A DNA stretch of 64,000 bases from assembly GCA_903906315.1 (NCBI GenBank), contig CAIVJW010000181.1:1-64000 (forward strand). Reading direction: 5' to 3'. This DNA is from an uncultured delta proteobacterium (lineage in GTDB: Bacteria; Myxococcota_A; Polyangia; Polyangiales; Polyangiaceae). The translations under genes and the position numbers were made by a program. Positions 6,496 to 15,489 of this stretch are shown here, piece after piece; the stretch's first letter is position 1; each line of letters starts with the position of its first letter. The notes under the pieces are model-generated. The model had not been told where the DNA came from. It worked only from the letters and a program-made list of their open reading frames with translations, and did not search any database.

Positions 6496-8814
6496 ATGGC
6501 GCCGTTGGTCAAGCTCGTGCTCTCCGCGCGTCGCGCCGCCCGGGCCGCGATCCCTCTCGCGATCGCGCTGCTGCTCGGCGCCCTCGTCGTGCTCGACGCG
6601 CAAGCGCCGCTCGCCGCGCCGTGGGCCGTCGCCGCGGGCGTGGTGCTGTTCGTGCTGCTCGCGACGCGCATCCGCAAGCGCGTGAAGGCCATCGAGGGCG
6701 GCCTGCTCGTCGACCTCGAGGTCGGCCTCACGCTGCTCGTCGCCGCGCACGCCGCCGTCATCCGGCTCGATGGATCGCTCGACGGCGCATCGTACCCGGT
6801 CGTCTACGCGGTCGTCGCGCTCGTGAGCGCGTTCGCGCGGCCCGCGGCCTCGGCGCTGCTGCTCGTCGCGCTCGCCGCGCTCGAGGGATCGATCCGCGAG
6901 ACCTGCGGCGGCGCCTTCGCCCTGAGCCGCGCCGCCATGCACGTCGGCTTCGGCGCGGCCTTCGCGGCGCAGAGCGCGCTCGCGCTGCGCGCCGAGATCG
7001 CGCGCATCCGCGAGGCCTCGAAGACGCACCTCGAGGCGAAGATCGAGCGCCTGCGCGACGACGCGCGGAGCTACCGCCTGCTGGCCGCCCCGACCAGCGC
7101 GCACGCCGCCGCCCGCCCCGTCGACGACGACCGCCTCGCCCGATCGGGCGTCGAGGAGATCCACCAGTCGGTGCTCTTCGCGCTGCGCCTCTTGCGCGAG
7201 TCGCTCGACCTGCACACGGCGATGCTGCTCTGGCGCAACGACTCCGGCTCGCACCTGCGCATCAGCGAGCTCGCGAGCGACGCGCCGAACCTTTCCGAGG
7301 GGCCCTTCCTCGCCGGCGACGGCGTCCTCGGCGCCGCGATCGCGCAGCGATCGGCCGTGTGCCTCGCGGACCTGAAGCCCGGCTCGCACCTGCCGTACTA
7401 CGTCGGGGCGTGCCCGGTGCACGCGGTGTGCGCGCTGCCGGTCTACGAGCACGGCGCCCTGCGCGGCGTGCTGGTCGCCGATCGCGCCGAAAACAGGCCC
7501 TTTTCGCCGCGCGAGGTCGAGCTCGTCGAGGAGGCCAGCCGCTACGCCGTCCGCGCCATCCAGAACGAGCGCGTCTTCGTGCAGCTCGAGCGCGCCAAGG
7601 TCGAGCAGGGCAAGCTCTACCGCGCCGCCGAGGCGCTCGGCGCGGCCACCACCGAGGCCGACGTCGTCGACGCCGGCGTGAAGAGCACGCGCGAGATCAC
7701 CTCCGTCGACTACGCGGCCGTCACGCTCTACGACGACGTGCAGAAGACGCACGAGATCCGCGCCGTCAGCGGCGACGCCAAGGGCGCCGACGACGTGGTC
7801 GGCCAGAAGTTCCGCCACAACACGGGCCTCGTCTCGATGGTGCTGCAGAACCGGCACCCCTTGCCGTACCGCGGCGAGTACGACGACAAGCACCAGGTCG
7901 TGTTCACGCGCCGCCTCGCGCCGCCGACGATGCCGTCGATCCTCGTCCTGCCGCTGCTCGTGCACGACCGGCCGCTCGGCACGCTGGTGCTCGGATCGCG
8001 CAGGCGCGCGGCCTTCACCGACGCGGCGCGATCCACGCTCGAGGTGCTCGCGAGCCACATGGCCGTGTCGCTGTCGAACGCCCGGATGGTGCGGCGGCTC
8101 GAGGAGCTCGCCACGATGGACGGGCTCACGGGCCTGCTCAACAAGCGCGCGATGCTCGAGGTCGCCGAGCAGAAGATCACCGCCTCGCGCCGGTTCGGGC
8201 GGCAGCTCAGCGTCCTCATCGTCGACATCGACCACTTCAAGAAGGTCAACGACACCCACGGCCACGACGTCGGCGACGTGGTGATCAAGGGCCTCGGCGA
8301 GATCCTCCGGCGCGCCAAGCGCACGACGGACGCGGTCGCGCGCTTCGGCGGCGAGGAGTTCGTCATCATCTGCGAGGAGACGGACGCGCGCGGCGGGATG
8401 CTGCTCGCCGAGCGCGTGCGCGAGGAGCTCGGCCGCACGGCGTTCCACCCGCAGACGGCCAAGGACGCCGGGGCGGGCCCGGCGCTGTCGGTCCAGGTCA
8501 CCTGCTCGATCGGCGTGGCGACGTTCCCCGAGGCGGGCGACTCGTGGGAGCAGCTGTTCAAGGCCTCGGACGACGCGCTCTACCTGTCGAAGCGGTCGGG
8601 CCGCGACCGATCGACCGCGTGGTCCGGATCGATGCGCGGACACGGCCACGACAGCGCGCCGCTCACGCTGCCGGCCCCGCCGGCCGCGCCCGCCGAGCCC
8701 GCGCGCGATCGGGGCGCGCCGGCGACCGTGCGGTCGAGCGCGCTGCCCGCGGTGCCGCCGGGCTGGAAGGGCACGCCGATCGCGCCCAAGGGCAAGGCGT
8801 CGTCGGCGGCGTGA
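6496..8814 (+). CDS. Diguanylate cyclase with tandem GAF domains
   Basis: 772 aa. It makes the second messenger c-di-GMP from two GTP. The N-terminus has several hydrophobic segments (about residues 15-60 and 75-165), then a coiled region, two GAF-type sensor domains (about 215-355 and 365-530) and a C-terminal GGDEF domain. The active site is GGEEF at residue 618, inside RFGGEEFVIICEE. An RTTD inhibitory site lies nine residues before it, so product inhibition should operate. The metal-binding IVDIDHFKKVNDTHGH and TCSIGVATF motifs are intact. A Pro/Ala tail of about 70 residues follows. No EAL domain is present. The ATG has no clear Shine-Dalgarno. Confidence 0.95.
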   Translation: MAPLVKLVLSARRAARAAIPLAIALLLGALVVLDAQAPLAAPWAVAAGVVLFVLLATRIRKRVKAIEGGLLVDLEVGLTLLVAAHAAVIRLDGSLDGASYPVVYAVVALVSAFARPAASALLLVALAALEGSIRETCGGAFALSRAAMHVGFGAAFAAQSALALRAEIARIREASKTHLEAKIERLRDDARSYRLLAAPTSAHAAARPVDDDRLARSGVEEIHQSVLFALRLLRESLDLHTAMLLWRNDSGSHLRISELASDAPNLSEGPFLAGDGVLGAAIAQRSAVCLADLKPGSHLPYYVGACPVHAVCALPVYEHGALRGVLVADRAENRPFSPREVELVEEASRYAVRAIQNERVFVQLERAKVEQGKLYRAAEALGAATTEADVVDAGVKSTREITSVDYAAVTLYDDVQKTHEIRAVSGDAKGADDVVGQKFRHNTGLVSMVLQNRHPLPYRGEYDDKHQVVFTRRLAPPTMPSILVLPLLVHDRPLGTLVLGSRRRAAFTDAARSTLEVLASHMAVSLSNARMVRRLEELATMDGLTGLLNKRAMLEVAEQKITASRRFGRQLSVLIVDIDHFKKVNDTHGHDVGDVVIKGLGEILRRAKRTTDAVARFGGEEFVIICEETDARGGMLLAERVREELGRTAFHPQTAKDAGAGPALSVQVTCSIGVATFPEAGDSWEQLFKASDDALYLSKRSGRDRSTAWSGSMRGHGHDSAPLTLPAPPAAPAEPARDRGAPATVRSSALPAVPPGWKGTPIAPKGKASSAA

Positions 8815-8944
8815 CCTCAGCCCGACCCCGCTGTCCCCGCGGGAGACGGGCTCCGGGGCGGCGGCTTTCGGGCCGGTGACCGAAGCCGTCGCGGGCGCCC
8901 CAGCCCACCTTGGACAGGGCATGGGGCGCCGCGTCTCCGGACGC

Positions 8945-10132
8945 CTACGGCTTACAGACGGGCAGATCCTTGCAATCGGCGCAGACGCAGCCCTCCGCGT
9001 AGGGCTTGCAGATGCCGTCGTCGGTGCAGTTGGCCTTGTCGGAGCAGTACGCGTCGGCCTGGCAGTCCTTGCAGACGCAGTCGTCGTCGTTGCCGCAGGT
9101 GCCGTCGTCGTTGCACGCGGGGACGATGCACTCGAGCTTGGCCGCGCAGTCCATGCAGGCGCAGGTCTCGTTCGCCGAGCACGTCCCATCGCCGAAGCCC
9201 TGCTCGCAGTCCGCGTCCGGCGACACGCAGCGAGGCTCGACCGCGCAGTCGGCACAGCCGCACGACTCGCCCGCGTCGCACTTCTTGTCGGCCTTGCCCC
9301 CGGCGCAGTTCGCCGCGTAGTTGTCCTTGCACTCCGTGACGTCGGCGCAGTCGGCGCAGGCGCAGCCCTCGGTGAACTTGTTGCAGGCCCCGTCGTCGAC
9401 GCACGCGGCGCCCGTGCACGCCTTCTCGGCGTCGCAATCCGCGCAGATGCAGTCGTCGTCCTGGCCGCACGCGCCGTCGGGGTTGCACGTGGCGACGATG
9501 CACGACGCCTTCGCGGCGCAGTCGACGCAGGAGCAGGGCTCGTTCGCGCCGCAGGTGCCGTCGGGGACCTTGCCGTCGCAGGTCGCGTGGTTGTCGGCGC
9601 AGGCGGCCTTTGCGTAGCAATCGGCGCAGTTGCAGCCCTCGCTGAACGAGTCGCAGGTGCCGTCGCCGTTGCAGGCGTCCGCGCTGCCGCAGTACGAGTC
9701 GGCGTCGCAGTCCGCGCAGATGCAGGCGTCGTTGAGATCGCACACGCCGTCGTCGGTACACTTGTCCGGCTGGCACATCGCCGTGTCGGAGCAGTCGGTG
9801 CAGGTGCAGTCCTCCGCCTGCGGGTTGCAGGTGCCGTCCGCCGCGCCACCCTCGCAGGCGTCCGGGCTCGCGCCGCCCGCGCCACCGCCCGTGCCGCTGC
9901 CGCCGGCGGCCGTGCCGCCGCTCCCGCCGCTGCCGGTGTTCGTCGTCGTGGTGCTGCCGCCGCCCGCGCCGGTGGTCGTGGTCGTGGTGGTCGATCCGGT
10001 GGTCGTGGCCGCGCCGCCGGCGCCGGTCGTCGCGCCGGTGCTCGCGGTCCCGTCGCTCGACGAGGAACAGCCCAGCGTGAACGCGATCGCGATCGCGGTG
10101 GTGGAAATCAGGGTGCGTGCCGTCCGTCGCAT
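8945..10132 (-). CDS. Cys-rich repeat lipoprotein
   Basis: 395 aa. The ATG at 10132 follows GAAGGAG, and the open frame upstream of it is not needed. The signal peptide ends in LGCSSSS (lipobox TLGC). A Thr/Gly linker of about 60 residues follows. The rest is repeats of about 45-50 residues built on C-(D/N)-x-DG-x-C-xxx-(D/E)-x-C-x-C-xDC, such as DDGTCGNDDDCVCKDC and DDGICKPYAEGCVCADC, repeated across residues 95-395. The acidic, evenly spaced Cys pattern suggests disulfide-stabilised, possibly Ca-binding, surface modules. Function is unknown. It belongs to the same architectural class as the lipoproteins at 3597 and 54652. Confidence 0.87.
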   Translation of the reverse strand: MRRTARTLISTTAIAIAFTLGCSSSSDGTASTGATTGAGGAATTTGSTTTTTTTGAGGGSTTTTNTGSGGSGGTAAGGSGTGGGAGGASPDACEGGAADGTCNPQAEDCTCTDCSDTAMCQPDKCTDDGVCDLNDACICADCDADSYCGSADACNGDGTCDSFSEGCNCADCYAKAACADNHATCDGKVPDGTCGANEPCSCVDCAAKASCIVATCNPDGACGQDDDCICADCDAEKACTGAACVDDGACNKFTEGCACADCADVTECKDNYAANCAGGKADKKCDAGESCGCADCAVEPRCVSPDADCEQGFGDGTCSANETCACMDCAAKLECIVPACNDDGTCGNDDDCVCKDCQADAYCSDKANCTDDGICKPYAEGCVCADCKDLPVCKP

Positions 10133-10328
10133 GGTCGCTCCTTCGTGGTGGCTCGAGCCGGGGGTGCGAACGCGGCAACTGCCGCCGGTCCCGTCGCCCC
10201 GTCGCATCGTTCGAGGCTACCCGACGCGGGGCAAAATAGGGCGGAGACTCCCGCCCGGCGAGCCACGGGACGCGCGGTCGGCGAGGTGCTCCTTGCCGGC
10301 CGGCCGCGCGCGCCGCATATCCGGGGAC

Positions 10329-10763
10329 ATGGGGACGGACGACGACAAGCCGCGATCCGAGGGCAACGACAAGTCGCAGGCCACCGAGCACTTGAAGCAA
10401 GGCCTCGGCCTGCTGTTTCAGGCTGCGCGCGAGGCCGCGACCGGCGTGAAGAAGGAGCTCGACCGCAGCGACTGGACCAAGACCCTCGACGACGCCGGGC
10501 GGGAGCTCGTCCGCGCGACCGCCAACGTGGTCGAGCGCGTCGGCACCGAGATCAAGGCCGAGATCGATCGCGTGCGCGATCCGGCCCGGCGGCCGAGCGA
10601 TCCGACCGGCCACGCGCCGCCCCCGGCCGAGGCCCGCGCGCCCGACGATCACCGTCCGCCACCGGAGAAGCCGAAGGGCCCGACGCCGGCCGATCCGGGC
10701 TTCCGCATCGTGATCGACGACGAGCCGCCGAAGGGCGGCGACAAGGGCGGCGAAGGGGGCTGA
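10329..10763 (+). CDS. Small amphipathic-helix protein of unknown function
   Basis: 144 aa from the ATG at 10329. The upstream open frame overlaps the antisense lipoprotein and is ignored. Residues about 18-78 form a continuous amphipathic helix (LKQGLGLLFQAAREAATGV, then ELVRATANVVERVGTEIKAE). The remainder is Pro-rich and charged, ending in a Lys/Gly tail. No signal peptide, Cys or catalytic motif is seen. It resembles short apolipoprotein- or phasin-like helical proteins, but I cannot assign a family. Confidence 0.65.
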   Translation: MGTDDDKPRSEGNDKSQATEHLKQGLGLLFQAAREAATGVKKELDRSDWTKTLDDAGRELVRATANVVERVGTEIKAEIDRVRDPARRPSDPTGHAPPPAEARAPDDHRPPPEKPKGPTPADPGFRIVIDDEPPKGGDKGGEGG

Positions 10764-10942
10764 CCGCGCCTCGCGGCGGGGTCCACCGGGTCGGATCGGA
10801 GCCCCGGAGCGCGACGGACGCGACGCGAGCCGCCGCGTCGCCAGGGAACATGGCTCGATCTCGGCGCATGGCCTAGCCTGGCCCCCGACGAGCGTCGCGC
10901 GCGCGGGGGGCGCGTCCGACGCGCGCGCGAGGTGCCGTCGCG

Positions 10943-13900
10943 ATGGAGTTCTTTCTCTTCACGGTCGTCCTCGGCCTCGTGGTCACGGCCCTCGTGCAGC
11001 GCGCCGAGGCGGCGAAGCGCGACGCGCGCATCGTGCGGCTCGAGGGCGAGCTCGACGAAGCGCAGGGACAGCTCGGGTGGGTGCTGCGGGAGGCCGGCTA
11101 CGCCAAGGGCGCGTTCGAGGGGCTGGCGGCCCGCGTCGCGCCGCTCGAGCGCGCGCTCGCGGAGGCCCGGCAGCCGCGTGCGCCCGCGCTCCCGGCGCCC
11201 GTGGACGCGACCGCCGCGGGCCCCGAGCCCACCGCCGCGAAGCCCGCCCTCGCGGCCGCCGTCGCGCCCGACGCGACGCCCCTCGCCATCCCCGACGCGG
11301 CGTCCCCTCCGCCCGCGCCCCCGGCCGCCGACGACCTCGCCGAATCGCCCACCGCGCCCGGCGCCGATGGCACGGTCGACCCGGCCCCCGCGCCCCCCGC
11401 CGATGCGCCGGCCGCCGATCCCTCCGCCCCGGTCCCCGTCCATCCCTCCGCCCCGGTCCCCGTCCATCCCTCCGCCCCGGTCCCGGCCGGTCGCCCGCGC
11501 CCCGCAGCTCCGCGCCCCGCGTCGGCGCCGCCGCCCCCGCCCTCGATCGCCATCGACTGGGAGCGCTGGCTCGGCGTCCGCGGTGCCGCCGCCGCCGGCG
11601 CGGCGATCCTCGTCCTCGCGAGCCTCTACTTCTTCAAGTACTCGATCGACGCCGGCTTCTTCGGCCCGAGCGCGCGCGTGGTCACCGGCACGGGCGTCGG
11701 CCTCGCGTGCCTCCTCGGGTCGCTGCGCGCGCGCGACCGCGACCACGTCGTCCTCGCCGACTGGATCGCCGGCGCCGGGATCTCGATCCTCTACACGGCC
11801 TTCTGGGCGGCCCACTCGCTCTACGACCTCATCCCGGGCCCGATCGCGTTCGCGCTGATGATCGCCGTCACCGCGGCGTGCGTCGCCCTCTCGGTCCGCC
11901 ACTCCTCGCAGGTCGTCGCCGTGCTCGGCCTCCTCGGCGGCTTCGTCACGCCCTTCGCGCTCTCCAGCGGCGAGGACCACCCGGTCGGCCTCTTCGGCTA
12001 CTTGCTGCTGCTCGACGGCGCGCTGATCGGCGTCGGCCGGCGCAAGGCCTGGCGCGTCGTCACGGCGCTCTGCGTCGCCGGCACGCTGCTCTACCAGCTC
12101 GCGTGGATCGGCGGGCGCATGGGCCCGGACGACCTCGGCCTCGGCATGAGCATCGTCGTCGTGTTCGCGGCGCTCTTCGCGGTCACCGCGCGCCCGGCCG
12201 ACGCGCCCGCCGGCGAGGGGGTCTTCGTCGAGGGCGGATCCGTCCTCGCGCCGTTCGTGTTCGGCCTGTACTTCGGCCTGCGCGCCGATCTGGCCCCGCA
12301 CGTCGCGCCCGTCGCGCTGATGGTCGCGATCGTCTCGGCCGCGGCGTGCGTCCTCGCCGAGATCCGCGGCGCGCGCGCCTACCCGCTCGTCGCGGCGGTC
12401 GGCAGCCTGGCCGTCCTCCTCGGCTGGACCGCCGCGCACGACCCGCCGGACGGCGCGATCGAGCTCCTCGGCTGCACGCTGCTCGTCGCGGGCGTGTTCC
12501 ACGGCTACCTCGAGGTGCGCCGCCGCCGCGGCCACGACGAGGAGGGCTTCCCGCCCGCCGCCCTCGCCGGCGCGGTCGCCGCGATCGGGGCGATGGTCGT
12601 GATCTTCGTCGCCGCGGTCCTGTGGATCGCGCCGATCGCCCCGCCCGCGGTCCTCGCCGGCTGGGTCGTGCTCGCGGGCCTCGCGCTCCGCCAGGCCGGC
12701 CTCCCCGGCCGCGCCCGGCTCCACCTCGCCGTCGCGATCGCGATCGGCGTGCTGCTCCCCGCCCTGCACGCCGCGCAGGCCGACGCGCCCTTCTACGCGC
12801 AGGGCGGCGCCGCCCTCGCGGTGGCCCTCGCGGCCGCAGGCGCGCTCCTCGGCGTCGCCCTCGTGCGCCGCGACGAGGACGCGCGCCGCACCGGCCTCCA
12901 CGCGGCCGCGCTGATCGCGCTTCTCCTCCTGGTCGAGCCGCTCGCCTTCCCGCACGCCGTCGGCCCGGGCGCCCTGCTCGCCGTCGCGACGCTGCTCGGC
13001 GGGATCGCGCTCTTCGCGGCCGCCGTGCTCTGCAGCGGGCCGTGGGTCCTCGCGGCGACGCTCACGGTGGCCTTCGTCGACACCGCGTGGGCGCTCGGCG
13101 CGACCGCCGCGGCGCGGCCCGACGTCACGGGCTTCGCCTCCCTGGACGCCGCCAGCCTCGCCGCGGAGCCGGGCCTGCGAATCGGCCTCGCCGCCCTCGG
13201 CCTCAGCGCAGCCCTCTTCACCGCGTGGCCCGTCGCGCTCTCGCGCCGCTTCGAGGGCGCGCCCTGGGCCTTCCGCGCATCGGCCCTCGCCGGCCCCGCC
13301 TTCCTCGTCCCGGTCCGCGCCGTGTGGATCGCCCTCTTCGGCGACGCGGCGATCGGCCTCGTGCCCGCCGGCCTCGCGGTCCTCGCGTTCGGCGCCGGCA
13401 TGATCGCGCATCGCCGCCTCGACGCCGACGCCGGCGCCCGCCCCGACGCGCCCGTGTGGCTCTTCGGCGCGACCATCGCCCTCGTGTCCGTCGCGATCCC
13501 GATGCAGCTGCGCGACGAGGGCATCACGATCGGCTACGGCGCCCTCGGCGTCGCGCTCGTCGGCCTGTGGTCGCGCTTCGACCACCCGGGCATGAAGCTC
13601 GCCGGCCTCGCGCACCTCGCCCTCGCGACCGCGCGGCTGACGCTGAACCCGTTCGTCCTCGAGTACCACCCGCGGACGGCGTCGCTCCTCTTCAACTGGC
13701 TGCTCCCGACCTACGGCCTGCCCGCGCTCGCGCTGATCGCGGCGGCCTACGTGCTCGGCCCGCGCGAGGTCGCGCGCCTGCGGCCCTGGGAGCTGCGCTT
13801 CTACGGATCGGCGCGGCCGCTCGGCGCGCTCGGGTCCGGATTCGCGGCGGTCCTGGTTGTCTTCGCCTGGGTGAACCTCACGATCCTCAACGCCTACTCA

Positions 13901-14218
13901 CCGGCCGGCGCCCTCGCGTGGAGCTTCCACCACGAGCCCGCGCGCGACCTGACCCTGTCGGTCGCGTGGGCCGTCTACGCCCTCGGCCTGCTCGCCCTCG
14001 GCACGACGCGCAAGAGCGCCGCGCTGCGGTGGACGAGCCTCGTCCTGATCCTCACGACCGCGCTCAAGGTCTTCCTCTACGACCTCGGCCACCTGCGCGA
14101 CCTCTACCGGGTGGCATCCCTCGTCGGGCTCGCCTTCTCGCTGATCCTGATCTCGCTCGCGTACCAGCGGTTCGTGTTCGGGGCGAAGGAGGGGGCGAAG
14201 AAGGACGATCAGGGGTAG
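10943..14218 (+). CDS. DUF2339 family large membrane protein
   Basis: 1091 aa. An N-terminal hydrophobic helix is followed by a short coiled coil (RIVRLEGELDEAQGQLGWVL) and a Pro/Ala linker that contains SAPVPVHP repeats. The hallmark IDWERWLGVRGAAAAGAAIL (about residues 198-217) opens a domain with more than twenty hydrophobic helices, including FKYSIDAGFFGPSARV and LYDLGHLRDLYRVAS near the end. These are the conserved signatures of DUF2339, an inner-membrane family with no established activity. A TAGCCT hexamer (10874-10879) lies upstream. A hairpin at 14284-14301 may end the message. Confidence 0.9.
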   Translation: MEFFLFTVVLGLVVTALVQRAEAAKRDARIVRLEGELDEAQGQLGWVLREAGYAKGAFEGLAARVAPLERALAEARQPRAPALPAPVDATAAGPEPTAAKPALAAAVAPDATPLAIPDAASPPPAPPAADDLAESPTAPGADGTVDPAPAPPADAPAADPSAPVPVHPSAPVPVHPSAPVPAGRPRPAAPRPASAPPPPPSIAIDWERWLGVRGAAAAGAAILVLASLYFFKYSIDAGFFGPSARVVTGTGVGLACLLGSLRARDRDHVVLADWIAGAGISILYTAFWAAHSLYDLIPGPIAFALMIAVTAACVALSVRHSSQVVAVLGLLGGFVTPFALSSGEDHPVGLFGYLLLLDGALIGVGRRKAWRVVTALCVAGTLLYQLAWIGGRMGPDDLGLGMSIVVVFAALFAVTARPADAPAGEGVFVEGGSVLAPFVFGLYFGLRADLAPHVAPVALMVAIVSAAACVLAEIRGARAYPLVAAVGSLAVLLGWTAAHDPPDGAIELLGCTLLVAGVFHGYLEVRRRRGHDEEGFPPAALAGAVAAIGAMVVIFVAAVLWIAPIAPPAVLAGWVVLAGLALRQAGLPGRARLHLAVAIAIGVLLPALHAAQADAPFYAQGGAALAVALAAAGALLGVALVRRDEDARRTGLHAAALIALLLLVEPLAFPHAVGPGALLAVATLLGGIALFAAAVLCSGPWVLAATLTVAFVDTAWALGATAAARPDVTGFASLDAASLAAEPGLRIGLAALGLSAALFTAWPVALSRRFEGAPWAFRASALAGPAFLVPVRAVWIALFGDAAIGLVPAGLAVLAFGAGMIAHRRLDADAGARPDAPVWLFGATIALVSVAIPMQLRDEGITIGYGALGVALVGLWSRFDHPGMKLAGLAHLALATARLTLNPFVLEYHPRTASLLFNWLLPTYGLPALALIAAAYVLGPREVARLRPWELRFYGSARPLGALGSGFAAVLVVFAWVNLTILNAYSPAGALAWSFHHEPARDLTLSVAWAVYALGLLALGTTRKSAALRWTSLVLILTTALKVFLYDLGHLRDLYRVASLVGLAFSLILISLAYQRFVFGAKEGAKKDDQG
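11421..11486 (+). repeat. 24-bp in-frame tandem repeat in DUF2339 linker
   Basis: Two exact 24-bp units (11421-11444 and 11445-11468) and a partial third encode SAPVPVHP in the Pro-rich linker ahead of the membrane domain. The length keeps the frame. Confidence 0.8.
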
Positions 14219-14538
14219 GGGCGGCCGCGACGGCTACGGAGGCCGGCTCGAGAGCGGGAGCAGGCGCACACCGCCGTGCGCCGGGCGGGTGACAACCCGC
14301 CGCCGCTCGAGGGCTCACCGCCGACGTCGAACGCCGTGGGCGCGACTCGGGAACAGAGGGCTCCGCGCGCACGGAACGCGGCGCGCGCCACCGTGCGCCG
14401 AGCCGTGACACGCATCGGCACACCTCGGCCCGCCTGCGGCAGAATCAGGCACCGTCGAACCCGACTCGGCGATGGCATGCACCGTGCTCATCGCCGAGAC
14501 AACCAACGCGGCCCCATATCTCAAGGAGGACCCAGTCA
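14219..14538. other. Intergenic region with possible terminator hairpin
   Basis: 320 bp without a credible gene. It contains a 7-bp hairpin (14284-14290 with 14295-14301, loop gaca) about 65 nt after the DUF2339 stop, without a T-run, and a strong AAGGAGGA Shine-Dalgarno serving the next gene. No other structure was recognised. Confidence 0.4.
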
Positions 14539-15159
14539 ATGACCCCGCGAATCGCCTTCACGCTCTCCCTCTCGGCGCTGCTCCTCGCCTGCAATGGCAC
14601 CGTCGTCGACCTCTCCGCCGGAGGCGGCTCGCAGGCGCCGGTCGTCCCGCCCCCCGGCGCGGTCGAGGACGTGCCGTGCGCCTGCCCGGCCGACTCGATC
14701 CAGTGGGAGCTCGACGCCCAGTACGTGCCGGTCTCGCAGCGGTGGCAGGTCGAGGGCTGCGCCGCGATCACCTACGTCGCCCAGCCGATCGACGGCCTGC
14801 GCAATCCTCCCAAGCCCGTGACCTGCTCGCAGCCCCTCGCCACATGCGACTCCGGCGCCGAGGTCTCGATCGACGCGCTCGCGCAAGCGACCGGGCAGCC
14901 CGACGTGAAGGCCGCGCTCGAGGCCGCGGCGAAGTCCGGGTCCGAGCCGTTCTACGGCTACGACGAGCGGCCGGTGGACGGCTGGGCGATCCGCCTGATC
15001 GTGGGGAACGCATCGATCGTCGTCGGGAGCGACTGCGAAGACGTGCCGGGCTGCACGCCGATCCCGAAGGGGCTCGCGGCGATGCGCGATCGGCTCGTGG
15101 CGATCGGCTACGCGGTGTACCAGTCGACGGCGTGCACCGAGGCGGCCGGCGGCAAGTAG
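14539..15159 (+). CDS. Small lipoprotein of unknown function
   Basis: 206 aa. The ATG at 14539 is preceded by AAGGAGGA with 8-nt spacing, one of the best Shine-Dalgarno sites in the window. The signal peptide SLSALLLAC is a clear lipobox. The mature protein has about nine Cys, including an early CACP, and a mixed alpha/beta look (WAIRLIVGNASIVVGSDCED). No known domain is recognised. Probably an envelope-anchored protein. Confidence 0.8.
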   Translation: MTPRIAFTLSLSALLLACNGTVVDLSAGGGSQAPVVPPPGAVEDVPCACPADSIQWELDAQYVPVSQRWQVEGCAAITYVAQPIDGLRNPPKPVTCSQPLATCDSGAEVSIDALAQATGQPDVKAALEAAAKSGSEPFYGYDERPVDGWAIRLIVGNASIVVGSDCEDVPGCTPIPKGLAAMRDRLVAIGYAVYQSTACTEAAGGK

Positions 15160-15489
15160 TCTGCCGCGCACCCTGGGTCCGTCGCTTACGGCAACGCGCG
15201 GGCGGCTAGCGTCCAGCGACCAGCCGCCCGAGCGTGGTGCGCTTCGTGGGCTCCACGCGCCTCGGACCCCCGAGCGCGCGGGCCGCGTCAGACTCGCCTT
15301 TCGCGCTTTCCTATGCCGAGCACCGCTCTTGCGCGCGTCCGAGCCCGGCACCGCCGGGCTTCTTGGCTGCCCTGCACCGGCATTCATGCGGGAGGCCGCA
15401 GCCGGCACTTCGACGCAAACACTCCCACCCCCGCGAGAATCGGGGCGGGGCCGCGTCCGCGGGCCTCCCGAGAACAGTGAGCCCCGCGA
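15160..15489. other. Convergent intergenic region with hairpin
   Basis: 330 bp between the ends of converging genes. A perfect 8-bp stem with a 3-nt loop (15342-15349 with 15353-15360; agcccggc/gccgggct) could act as a bidirectional terminator, but no T-tract follows. The base composition is less codon-like than the neighbours and no gene is supported. Confidence 0.45.

Noticed and set aside
6346-9885. 1179-codon open frame on the minus strand
   Set aside because: It spans the antisense of the GAF-GGDEF gene and another frame of the lipoprotein at 8945, with low-complexity Thr/Arg and Glu/Arg repeats and no motif.
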